From assembly GCF_002159915.1 (NCBI RefSeq), contig NZ_NFJP01000005.1:1-64000 (forward strand): a stretch of DNA of 64,000 nt, written 5' to 3'. Below the pieces are notes generated by a model. It was not told the DNA's origin, searched no databases, and was given only the letters and a program-made list of their open reading frames with translations. Positions 28,032-36,800 of the stretch are shown in pieces; positions within the stretch are counted from its first letter, which is position 1, and the number at the start of each line of letters is the position of its first letter. The stretch is from Gordonibacter sp. An230. GTDB taxonomy: Bacteria > Actinomycetota > Coriobacteriia > Coriobacteriales > Eggerthellaceae. The position numbers were made by a program, and so were the translations under genes.

Positions 28032-29495
28032 ATGGACGCCGTAGGGAAATCGCAATCATCGCACGCGGAAGCGCCGCGCTTCGCCATCACGCCTTCATGG
28101 GCACGCTGCCTGATTGCGCTCACCTTCGAGTTATTCGGCACATGGCTTACGAAATCGTCGCTCTATCCGCAGTACACAGCCGTGCTGCCCGTCGCTCGTG
28201 ACGCTTCGTCGCTTGTTGGCGTGGCGACGCTCGTGGTGCTGGCGGTCTGGGCGCTGCGCAAGCCGTCCTCGCTTGATGAGCGTTCGATCACAACGGCGTC
28301 GTTTGTGTTGTACTCGGCAGGGTTTGCGCTCGTGGTGATGGGCATTGCGCAGCAATCGGCGCCGCTTTTGCTGGCGGGCGCATGCGTGCGCTCGGTCGGA
28401 TCGCGCTGGGTCGTCGTGCTCATGGGCGTCTCGCTGTGCGCGTTGTCCAAACGGTCGTGCATGCTGTGCATCGCCTCGGCGTTCGTCGCAAGCTATCTTT
28501 TGCGCGTGCCGTTCGCGGATATTGGCGTCACGGCGGGCATGGTCACGCTCTTCGTGCTTCCGTTTGCCACCTATGCCGCAGTGCGTCCCTTAGCGCTCGG
28601 CATGTTGGACTTGACTAAACGCGCGGTTCCGCCGGTGGAGGCTTCCATTACCCAGCCTGCGGCGTACGTGCCGTTTGCCCACGGACTGTTTGTGGCCATC
28701 TTCATCTTTCGCATCGCTTACGGTTTCGCGCTTACGTTCGGTTCGGTGGACGGCAACCCGCAGCAAACGTTTTTCGGCATGGTTCCGGTTGTCATTTTGT
28801 TGGCGATGGCGTGCATGCCAAACGTGCCGAAGGCCGACGTGCTCTACCAGGCCGCGGCCCTGTTCGTCGTGGGCGGATTTCTGATGGTGGTGGTGCTTGC
28901 GGGTCGCGTTTTGGACGATATGACTCTGGCGCACGGACTTTTGTATGCAGGCAGCGAGTGCTTCGACGCGCTCATGTGGTTCGTGCTCGCTTCTATCGGC
29001 GCACGTAACCGGGTGAACGCGCTCGCCGTGTTCGCGTGGGGACGCGCCGCGTCGTCGGCCGGATTGCTCTTTGGTGCGACAGTGGGGCATGCCGTGAATG
29101 CCACGCCCGATGCGCTCGTGGCGGCGATCGGCATTGCCGCGGTGCTGTTCCTGTTCGTGGCTATGAATTTTACGGTGCTCAAGCCTTTCGGCTTCCAGGC
29201 GACCATTGACGGCGTGCGCTCAACCGAATCCGTGACCTCTTCGCTCCGTGTCGTGGGTTTGCGGGAGCGGGGCGCCTCGGTTGCCGCGCGCTATCGTCTC
29301 ACGCCGCGGGAAACGGAGATCCTTGAGCTTTTGGCGCATGGCCGCAACGGCCCGTTCATCCAAGAGAAGCTCGTGCTGTCGCGCAATACCGTGAAGACTC
29401 ATGTGGCGAACATCTACGCCAAATTGGGAGTGCATTCCCAGCAAGAGCTGATCGACCTCGTGGAGCGGGCCGACGCAGTGGGCGCGGACGCGTAG
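28032..29495 (+). CDS. Membrane-bound LuxR-family regulator
   Basis: A 487-residue protein. AAAGGGAGGGG lies 13 nt before ATG 28032. Residues 20 to about 385 are hydrophobic helices (for example ASFVLYSAGFALVVMGIAQQ, FVAIFIFRIAYGFALTF). The C-terminal ~68 residues form one LuxR HTH (YRLTPRETEILELLAHG, then LSRNTVKTHVANIYAKLG). It has the same membrane-plus-HTH design as the LuxR genes at 1341 and 9314, but with a single HTH and a short linker. It is divergent from the flavoprotein at 26057, which is its probable target. The signal is unknown. Confidence 0.9.
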   Translation: MDAVGKSQSSHAEAPRFAITPSWARCLIALTFELFGTWLTKSSLYPQYTAVLPVARDASSLVGVATLVVLAVWALRKPSSLDERSITTASFVLYSAGFALVVMGIAQQSAPLLLAGACVRSVGSRWVVVLMGVSLCALSKRSCMLCIASAFVASYLLRVPFADIGVTAGMVTLFVLPFATYAAVRPLALGMLDLTKRAVPPVEASITQPAAYVPFAHGLFVAIFIFRIAYGFALTFGSVDGNPQQTFFGMVPVVILLAMACMPNVPKADVLYQAAALFVVGGFLMVVVLAGRVLDDMTLAHGLLYAGSECFDALMWFVLASIGARNRVNALAVFAWGRAASSAGLLFGATVGHAVNATPDALVAAIGIAAVLFLFVAMNFTVLKPFGFQATIDGVRSTESVTSSLRVVGLRERGASVAARYRLTPRETEILELLAHGRNGPFIQEKLVLSRNTVKTHVANIYAKLGVHSQQELIDLVERADAVGADA

Positions 29496-30165
29496 CGATG
29501 GGCCGAACGGATGGCGGCTGGTTTCGCGTTCGCGCTTTGCCGCTGAGCTGGTGGCCCTATCCCGCATTTCGCCTCGCTTTTCGTCGCGTCACTCTCTGTC
29601 CGATTTGCCCTTGAGGAATCGCGTGAGGCTGCAAGGCTCAGCGTGGGCGCGACGAGGGCGCCCGCTTCGCCCGTAGCCGCCAGCGTTCTCTTTTGACGCG
29701 CCCTTCGAGATCCTGTTGGCTTGCCCGCTCTTTCGGAGCATGGCAGGAAGGGTCCTTCGGGTTCTAGGATGTCTCCTCTTTGCATGGCCTTCCGGCACAT
29801 TCGCGGGATGCCGCCTGCTCGAGCGATCCCGCGAGAATACGACGAGAGGGGCTGCGGCGCGAAACGGAGGGCTTCGCAAGCGACGAGGGCGCGGTGACCG
29901 CAGCTGGCGCGACGATCGGGGTTCGCACCCATGCGATGGCCTGGCTTTCGCTCGCGAGCTCGTTTGCGCCCTCGTCAGGTTTTGAGGGCTTTCGCCTGGT
30001 CAGGTGTAGACGCGCTTTCTCGCCTCAGCCCGGTACGAACAGTTTCGGAGGGCGGGGGGGGGGCAGTCTTCTGTGTGTTTTGCCTCGATGGCGGTCATGC
30101 CGCTCGGTTTTCGCCGTATGCTGCCCGTTTGGTCGGCCCGTCGCCTTCCGCTGCTTTTGCGGTGC
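29496..30165. other. Gene-poor region with a G10 tract
   Basis: No gene recognised. Frames are short and Arg/Pro-rich. A run of ten G is at 30054-30063. The region lies beyond the 3' end of the universal stress protein pseudogene, whose original stop codon may have been here. Confidence 0.5.
30054..30063 (+). repeat. G10 homopolymer in the gene-poor region
   Basis: Ten consecutive G, about 100 bp beyond the likely 3' end of the Usp pseudogene. No gene is affected by its length as far as I can see. Confidence 0.4.
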
Positions 30166-30587
30166 GTCTTTGGCGATGGGCGCGGTGATGGGGAGACTGT
30201 GCGCCGTCGCATAGCTCGCGCTTCTGAGAAAGCCTTTCACGCCGCCCTGGCCACGACCGCCCCATGACGATGGGGTCGCATTCCTCATCGCCGGTGCATT
30301 CTGCAACGAGGTTGGCGGATGAGGCGTTTTTCAGCAGGCGATCGCATGCCGCGTTCAGCAGTTCGTCGGCCAGGGCGTTCAGCTCGTCGAGCACCTTGGC
30401 GGCTTGGTCGAAGAAGGCCGTTTCGGTTCCGGCGCCCATGCCGTAGGGTTTCATGGCGCGATCGAAGACGAGCTCGATCCGCGTGTCCCGCGCCGATCTT
30501 GCGGGCCAATTCGAGCGCGCGGGCCAAAGGGGCCGATCCGTCGTAGGCGACGGGCGCCTTCGAACGCCAGTTGCTCGTTTCGCTCAT
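30166..30587 (-). pseudogene. Universal stress protein (UspA family) pseudogene with two frameshifts
   Basis: Three consecutive frames together spell one Usp domain. From ATG 30587: APVAYDGSAPLARALELARK, matching the Usp N-terminus with its first nucleotide-contact Asp. After a frameshift near 30485: IELVFDRAMKPYGMG, a long helix DQAAKVLDELNALADELL and CDPIVMG. After a second shift near 30260: GRGQGGVKGFLRSASYATAH and SLPITAPIAK, the G-2X-G-9X-G(S/T) phosphate-binding loop and final strand. No stop codon follows where the family normally ends. The gene is therefore inactive unless the shifts are sequencing errors. It stands alone just upstream of the tRNA genes, in opposite orientation. Confidence 0.75.
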
Positions 30588-30829
30588 ATGGCCATCTCGC
30601 TTTAAAACGGACGCGTCGATGTTTGAACGGAATGCGTCGAAGGAACGACGGTTCTGCGGCGATCTTGAAGTCGTCTCCGATCAGGGTGCGACAGGCTTTG
30701 TCTTCGAACGGTTGCAAGCCGGGCGCGGCAGGATGGCGCCGGGAGCGCAATGCGGGCGCATCGTCATCGCGATGCGGCCGTCTTCGTCGTGCGGATGGCA
30801 CCGATGGCGGTTGGTGTTGGTATTCGCCA

Positions 30830-30858
30830 TTGACCGCATGCAAGCGCCCCGGTACAAT
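30830..30858 (+). promoter_or_regulatory. Promoter of the tRNA-Lys/tRNA-Gln unit
   Basis: TTGACC (30830-30835) and TACAAT (30853-30858) with an ideal 17-nt spacer, ending 26 nt before tRNA-Lys. Confidence 0.7.
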
Positions 30859-30884
30859 AAGCAATTGCGCATCGACGCGGATGT

Positions 30885-30960
30885 GGGCCGTTAGCTCAGT
30901 TGGTAGAGCAGGGGACTTTTAATCCCAAGGTCGCGGGTTCGATTCCCTCACGGCCCACCA
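30885..30960 (+). tRNA. tRNA-Lys (anticodon TTT)
   Basis: A 76-nt cloverleaf with acceptor GGGCCGT/ACGGCCC, D-loop AGCTCAGTTGGTAGAGC, anticodon loop CTTTTAA, T-arm GCGGGTTCGATTCCC, discriminator A and an encoded CCA. Confidence 0.97.
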
Positions 30961-30995
30961 TTTTCGTCCGCTGCCGTGCGTTCCAATACGCTCAC

Positions 30996-31069
30996 TGGGC
31001 CGTCGTCCAACGGCAGGACTCTGGTTTTTGGTACCAGCTATCAAGGTTCGAATCCTTGCGGCCCAGCCA
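30996..31069 (+). tRNA. tRNA-Gln (anticodon TTG)
   Basis: A 74-nt cloverleaf with acceptor TGGGCCG/CGGCCCA, anticodon stem CTGGT/ACCAG around loop TTTTGGT, T-loop GGTTCGAATCC, discriminator G and an encoded CCA. It lies 35 nt after tRNA-Lys, probably in the same transcript. Confidence 0.96.
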
Positions 31070-31183
31070 TAGTGCGTTTTCGAGCGTCCCTTCCGCACAC
31101 TTTTATAGCCTCGGGCTCACGATGAGCGGTTTCTGCCCGATCTGCGAAGGGCGCTGGGCGCCTGTTCGCGAATCTCTTTGAAT

Positions 31184-31333
31184 TTGGCCACGAAAGTCCG
31201 TTCTGGCACGTTCTGGGCGCTTTTCTCGGCCCTGTTTAGTGGGCGAGGGGCGGCGATTTTGAAAAACGCCAGGTCGTTGATGTTTTGGCGAAAAGAATGC
31301 GCCGATGGTCGTGCCGGAACGGGCTTTCGTGGC
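31184..31333. repeat. 150-bp imperfect palindromic element after the tRNA genes
   Basis: The left arm 31184-31210 begins TTTGGCCACGAAAGTCCG. The right arm 31307-31333 is its reverse complement with two mismatches in 27. Weaker complementarity continues inward for about 30 more bases per side. It is similar in size to the element at 11553-11710, and both contain CTGGCACG shortly followed by GCGCTTT. No coding capacity. Confidence 0.5.
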
Positions 31334-32086
31334 CAAAAATGACGGTTGCGCTTGCATGGTCGACGCATCCGACGACCGGGCGAGTGCTTTGGGAGGGCGA
31401 CGGTCGCCGTGGCGAGATCATGCATCGGCGCTCGAATACGTCCGATGGGCGGGCGGCCGCGCAAAAAAGCTCGTCGTTGGCAGCGCTTATGACGAGCTGT
31501 CCCACGCGATGGAATGGGCGAGCAGGGGAAGCCGATCAAGCATCAAAGCGACGCGTATGCGGGAGGACGAGCCTGCAGGGCCGACATCGTCGCGTGCGAT
31601 GGGCGGCTTACGGAGCGAAGAGCATGGATGGCGGCATGCGGAGGCGCGCGATTTGCGGCAGGGGCGATGCGCGGGTCTGATCGCGATCACGCGAAGTTGT
31701 GGACAAAGGCGCGCAAAGCTTGCAAGTGCGGCAAGGATGGGTTCGTTCGGGCGGCGCGCTTCGACGACGCATCGAGGACGCGAACCTTGCGTCGCGCGAG
31801 GCTTGCGGACGGGGCGTCGTGCGAGTGGCGGCGGAATGTGAGCTGGGGGAAGGGGCTTTCCCCGGAAGGGTTTGCTGTTCGGCGCAGGCAACCTGGCGAG
31901 TGAGTTTGTTCGCGAAATCGTTTGCAACCGGGGTCTTCAGCAGGTATTCCAAGGAAGATGGGTATTAATTTCCTCAATTTGATGCGTTTTCGGTGATATC
32001 ATGGGATGTTGAAATTGTGGGCTTTTATGCCGGACGGCGTTGGTTGGGAACGGTCGTTGGAGATGCGTACGCAGGAGCGAGACATT
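31334..32086. other. Upstream region of the giant surface-protein gene
   Basis: No convincing gene; overlapping Arg/Ala-rich frames only. The last ~130 bp become AT-rich (around 31960-32030), including TATCAT at 31997-32002, which could be a -10 for the gene at 32087, but no matching -35 is clear. The ribosome binding site AGGAG lies 9 nt before ATG 32087. Confidence 0.5.
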
Positions 32087-33841
32087 ATGGCAACCTATTG
32101 GGGAAACGGCGGGGTCGTGCGTGATCGTGAGGAGGATTCCTCTCTGAAAGGCAACGCGGCCCAGGGGGATGCGGGCGAGGGGGCGCGGTCGAACGCGCTG
32201 CGCGGAAAGGTCGTGCTTCGGACGAAGCCGTGGGAGCGCGTCGTGTCCATCGTCCTGTCCGTTTTGCTGGTGGCTACGATGAGCGACTTTTCGGGCATCC
32301 AAGGAGCGTTCGCGGCCCAGGGAGGCGCTTCGCAGCCCGCGCCTCAAGCTTCGAGTGCGCCCGAGGCCTTGACGGCGCCCGACGGGGACGCTCCGCAGGA
32401 TTCTGTCGCTTCCGACGAAGGTGACGCTTCCGGCGATGGCGCGTCGGTCGGCGATGGTTCGGCAACGGGTGAAAATGCCGCTTCCGACGAGGGCGGCGCT
32501 TCCGGCGAAGAGGCTCCCTCCGACGATGCGGCGGCATCCGACTCCGATGTCGCCGCCTCCGAAGGTTCCTCCGCCTCTTCGGAGGCTTCGGACGTTGGGG
32601 ACGTCTCGGGCGCTGCGGTCTCTTCGGACGCTTCCGACAGCGAGGCCGTTGAGACTTCCGAGCAGGTCGAGCCTGCTGTCGAACCCGCCATCGAGGCGCC
32701 TGCGGGCCTGGTGCCGGCGTCGCAGGTCGAACCGGCCGCCACCGAGGGCCGCGACGACATCGCGCGCGTGCTCGATCCGCGCGCGACGGTGTTCGGCGCT
32801 CCGCAGACGTCGGAGGGGCGCTACCAGGTGAACGGCACCTCCGTCAACGTGGATGCGACGCTCGGGCAGTTGCGCTCCACAGTGGGAGCCGGGTATCTAG
32901 GCGGTGCCTCCGAAGGTGATCGCGTGACGGTGACGGTGGACGCGCCCTACCTCTATCTCGATGAGAGCGGATCGTTTGCGCGGACGCTCTCGCCTGCGGA
33001 GTGGATGTCCCATGGCGGCGAAGAGCGGGGAATGCGCGCTGCTCTCGTGGCCGATGGAGTTCCCGAGGGCTGGTCTGCCTGGGCTCGATGGAGCGAGGAG
33101 GACGGTTACCAGCGTCTTGACGACGAAGACATGCGCGCGGGGGCGAGCGGCCATGTCGTGTTTCGCTACGAGGGGATCGCGGACACGCCCAGCGCGAACG
33201 GAAGGCTGCGCGCCGATGGAGAGCTCCCCTCCTTCGAGATTCACCTGGCGGGGGATGTGCCGGCAAGCGAAGATGTCGAAGTTCGGGTTGGTTACGACGT
33301 GCGCTCGTTCACATCCGAAGAGGGCGTGACGGAGACGGGCGTGGCGAGCGGCGATTTGACGACGGTGACCGTACGCAACGAGCAGCCGTCCGTGAAGGCC
33401 GATCTTGCCGCGGAACGCCTCTCCGCTCCCGCCGAGGGCTCGCAGGGCGGGTGGCTTTCGTACAAGCTGAAGCTTCGCGTTCCCTCGGGATATCCTGCGG
33501 CAAGCGGCTTGAGCGTCGCGTGGGCCGACGGATACGACCGCTCGGGCGCAAACGCCTCGGATGTCCGGCCGATGCTGTGGGATGTGACGGGGCTTGACGA
33601 CGGAGCCGTTGCGGCCCTCGATCCCGCCGACGAGGAGGCGACCCTACGGGCGGGGGCGAAGCCCCTCGCCGCCGACTGCGACGGACGGTTCGCCTTGAAG
33701 GCCGATGTGGATTCAGCCGAGAGCCTGCCGAACGCCGAGCGCGAGGTCGTGCTCTTGGCGGCGGTTCCCTATTCCGCCCAAGAACATGCGATGGGGGGGG
33801 GTATGAGTTTCCCCATGCGTCTCATGTGCGCTCTTCCCTGA
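32087..33841 (+). CDS. Giant surface adhesin, 5' part (as read, ends at a frameshift)
   Basis: 584 codons. ATG 32087 is chosen for AGGAG nine bases upstream; in-frame ATGs further up lack one. A 50-residue charged cytoplasmic n-region precedes a signal peptide (KPWERVVSIVLSVLLVATMS) with likely cleavage after AFAA near residue 76. Residues of about 80-230 are an acidic Ala/Ser/Asp/Glu/Gly-rich linker. A beta-rich module follows (YQVNGTSVNVDATLGQ, then VTVTVDAPYLY), and a related copy lies beyond the frameshift (VTVDAKLGFTRGYLG, LNVPYLY). The frame leaves the G9 tract at 33793-33801 in the wrong phase and stops at TGA 33839-33841. Adding one G (or removing two) joins it to the open frame from 33802. 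As read, the product would be a short secreted fragment with no visible anchor. Confidence 0.85.
   Translation: MATYWGNGGVVRDREEDSSLKGNAAQGDAGEGARSNALRGKVVLRTKPWERVVSIVLSVLLVATMSDFSGIQGAFAAQGGASQPAPQASSAPEALTAPDGDAPQDSVASDEGDASGDGASVGDGSATGENAASDEGGASGEEAPSDDAAASDSDVAASEGSSASSEASDVGDVSGAAVSSDASDSEAVETSEQVEPAVEPAIEAPAGLVPASQVEPAATEGRDDIARVLDPRATVFGAPQTSEGRYQVNGTSVNVDATLGQLRSTVGAGYLGGASEGDRVTVTVDAPYLYLDESGSFARTLSPAEWMSHGGEERGMRAALVADGVPEGWSAWARWSEEDGYQRLDDEDMRAGASGHVVFRYEGIADTPSANGRLRADGELPSFEIHLAGDVPASEDVEVRVGYDVRSFTSEEGVTETGVASGDLTTVTVRNEQPSVKADLAAERLSAPAEGSQGGWLSYKLKLRVPSGYPAASGLSVAWADGYDRSGANASDVRPMLWDVTGLDDGAVAALDPADEEATLRAGAKPLAADCDGRFALKADVDSAESLPNAEREVVLLAAVPYSAQEHAMGGGMSFPMRLMCALP
33793..33801 (+). 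repeat. G9 homopolymer at the frame break of the giant adhesin
   Basis: Nine G follow AT in the codons around HAMGG. Upstream coding uses the frame of 33791, downstream coding the frame of 33802. G10 or G7 restores continuity. It is a candidate phase-variation tract or a sequencing/assembly error. Confidence 0.75.
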
Positions 33842-36800
33842 GCTTCGGCGAAAAGGGCGCGGCAGGGTCTTTCGAACTGTCGCTGACGGCGGCCGAAAAG
33901 GACATTCCCTTCGATGTTGATAGAACCGCTGCCGATGGTGGAGCCGACCGAGGCGACGAGGAGGGGTTGTCGGATTCCATCGAGACGACGGACGAGGAAT
34001 CGGAGAGCGTGTTGGAGCAGGGGCCGGGCGCGCTCGACGGAATCGCCTCCACGTTGGCCGATTCGGCTGCGGAGGGCCTACTGTGGGCGCCCGGCTTGGC
34101 CAGCGGCCTTCCAGCCAACTATTTCTCGCCGTTTTTGAACGTATCGGGCGCGACCGATATGGGCGGCGGACAGTACATGGTCAAACAGGGCGACCTTCCC
34201 ACCGTCACGGTGGACGCCAAGCTCGGGTTCACCCGGGGCTATCTGGGCAACGTTCAGTTCCGTCTGAACGTGCCGTACCTGTACCAAACCTCCACGGGCG
34301 CCATCCAAAGCGCTTACACAAAGGAGGAATGGGAGGCCGGCAAGCAGGAGGCTCCCGAGGCCAACGCCGACAACAAGCGCATCTCTCTCTCCATCGCCGA
34401 TCCGGATACGTTCTTCATGTACTGGGATCTCCTCGATTCCGAAGGCGGCAAGATCACGAAGGAGGATTACGTCGCTTCCGCTTCGGACGGGCTGACGGGA
34501 TCGTACACGCTCGTGTATCGCGGCCCCGATGGCAAAGGGCACTTCAACCAGTCGTTCCAGCGGCCTTCGTTTGCGCTGAGCTTCGTCGGCTCCATTCCTG
34601 AAAACGGCGGCGGCTTGGTCACGCTGGGCGCAACGGCGCAGAACTACTACGACGAAGACGGCTCTTTGAGCCTCGAGGGCACCATCAACATTTCCGATGG
34701 GCAAACAGACCAGGTGAGGGCGGCTTTCATCAAAACCAATCTCGATTGGGATCCGGACGTGGAGCTCGTGCATACGCCGGTGCTGTGGGATCGGTACAAC
34801 TATGCGGTGTACAAGGTCACGCTGACCAACACCTCTCCCTCCGACGACAGCAAGATCGACCGATTCAGGCATTACTTCAAGTTCACCAACGTGGTGAACG
34901 ACGAGTACGGCATGCGCCCCGAGGATCTGATGGCTTGGCGCGTGGAGTCCGACGGAAGCGTGGTGGCGAACGACAACACCGACGTCACCGCCAACCTGAC
35001 GTTGGTGGGCGTGCCGGGCGAAGGCGGAGCCCTCATCTACGACACGAGCGACTGGGACGAGAGCACCTACGAGCAACTGGACATGGACACGTTCTCCAAT
35101 ATCGAAGAGCTGGGGGGCGGTCCGGCCCTCACGTACAGGACGGGAGGCATGAACGGCCAGATAGAGTTCTCCACTTCCGATGAGGACGGCGGCCTGGTGT
35201 CGAACGAGGGGGAGACGCAGGGGCATAAGGACCACACCACGCTGTTGGTGGCGCTGCCGTATACGACCAACATCGGGTACACGACCTCCTCGGATGGCGG
35301 CAAGGAGTACGATCGTGCCGAGTTCAACGTGGAATCCACCGTGTACTTCGGCAACATGGGCGAGAACGATTACGCATGGGGCAAGTCGTCGAGCACGTCC
35401 AACGGGTTCATCGAGGCGGTGTCCGGCTTCTCGCTGGATAAGTGGGCCATTGATCGCAGCGACGGCACCCAGAAAGAGACGCTTAAGAAGGAAGGGCGCG
35501 ATCGGCTAGGGTACCTGAGCGGATACGTGATCAACAACATGAGGTCCACGGGGAACGTGCCCGTGTTCGGAACGCGGAGCGACGGAGGGCCGTTCGGTCA
35601 GGACGATCCGTTCGAAGAGGGCCAAGAGAGCTACACGGAGGAGCGTCATGCCGGGGCTGCGTTGGTGGATGCCCTTCCCGATGACTGGGAGTTCGGAAAC
35701 GTCGAGATAACCCTGCCGGATGTCGAGGTTTCGGACGATGGCGCTGACGCTCCCGACGATCCTGAAGCGCAGGGCGCGCAGCTATCGGACTGCTACCATG
35801 TGGGTGAATCGGGCAGTCCGCTGCAATTCGAGGTGCAAAGCGCCGAGGGCGCAACGCGTTGGGTGGACGTGCCGCTTTCTGCAGAAGAGCTGCGCGACGA
35901 TGAGGCGCAAACGGTCACATGGCGATTCGGCGGAACGACGCGCGAGGACTCGCTCGCGGCCGCACTGAGGAGCGCTGGTTACGCTGCGAAGGGCGAGGCG
36001 GCCGATGGCGAAGAGGCGTTCACCGGTCGTTTCCGTGTTCTGTTCAAGGAAATCCTTCCCGCAAACAGCGAAGTTCCCGGGTCCATCCAAATCAACGGGT
36101 ACATGAAGTCTCCGGGAACGGAGGCGAGTCCGCAGGAGTACCCCAACTCTGCCCGCGTGGAGTTCTCTCAGCGGATGTGGGTGACCGGATCGGCAACGGG
36201 GGGCGGGTCGGTCGAATCGACATATCAATTCCGCAACGAGGCGAGCGAGCGTGCGGAAGCGAAGCTTCTGCCGCTGGTGCCGGTGGCCCCCGTGGTGGAC
36301 GCCAAGGCGTACGGCGATGCCAGTAGGGCGGCCGACCCCAACGCCACGCTTCAAGACAGTGCGTCGGTGCCCGTCAGCTTGGAGGCAGCGGGGTGGCGGT
36401 TCTCGTTCGGCAACGACAGCAGATCCATGGTGGAGCCGGCTCGGATCGTTGTCGGCCCGGTGCCGAAAAAGGAGGTGGCGGACGGGACGCACGAAGGGTA
36501 CACGCGCTACGAGGGCTTCAAGGCTTCGAGCGTGTCGCTTTCCCGCGACCTTGTGGAGGAGTTCGGCTCGCTGAGCTCGGTCGAGGTGTCCTATTATGTC
36601 AGCCTTGACGATCCGGAACTGCCGTCCGACCCAGAGCAGGCGAAGGAGCCCAAGCGGGTGAGCGTGGGCCTTGACGAGCTGCGATCCTATTACAACAAGG
36701 ACGTCGATGCCTACGTGCTTCCGAGCTCCGTGTGGCGCGATGGTTACGTGGACCGTGTCATGATCGGGTTCGATTACGTGCACGGCAACATGCCCGCTTC

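Noticed and set aside
26057-28141. Longer version of the fifth flavoprotein starting at 28141
   Set aside because: The extra 113 residues would overlap the divergent LuxR start and promoter. The Tat signal and ribosome binding site fit ATG 27802.
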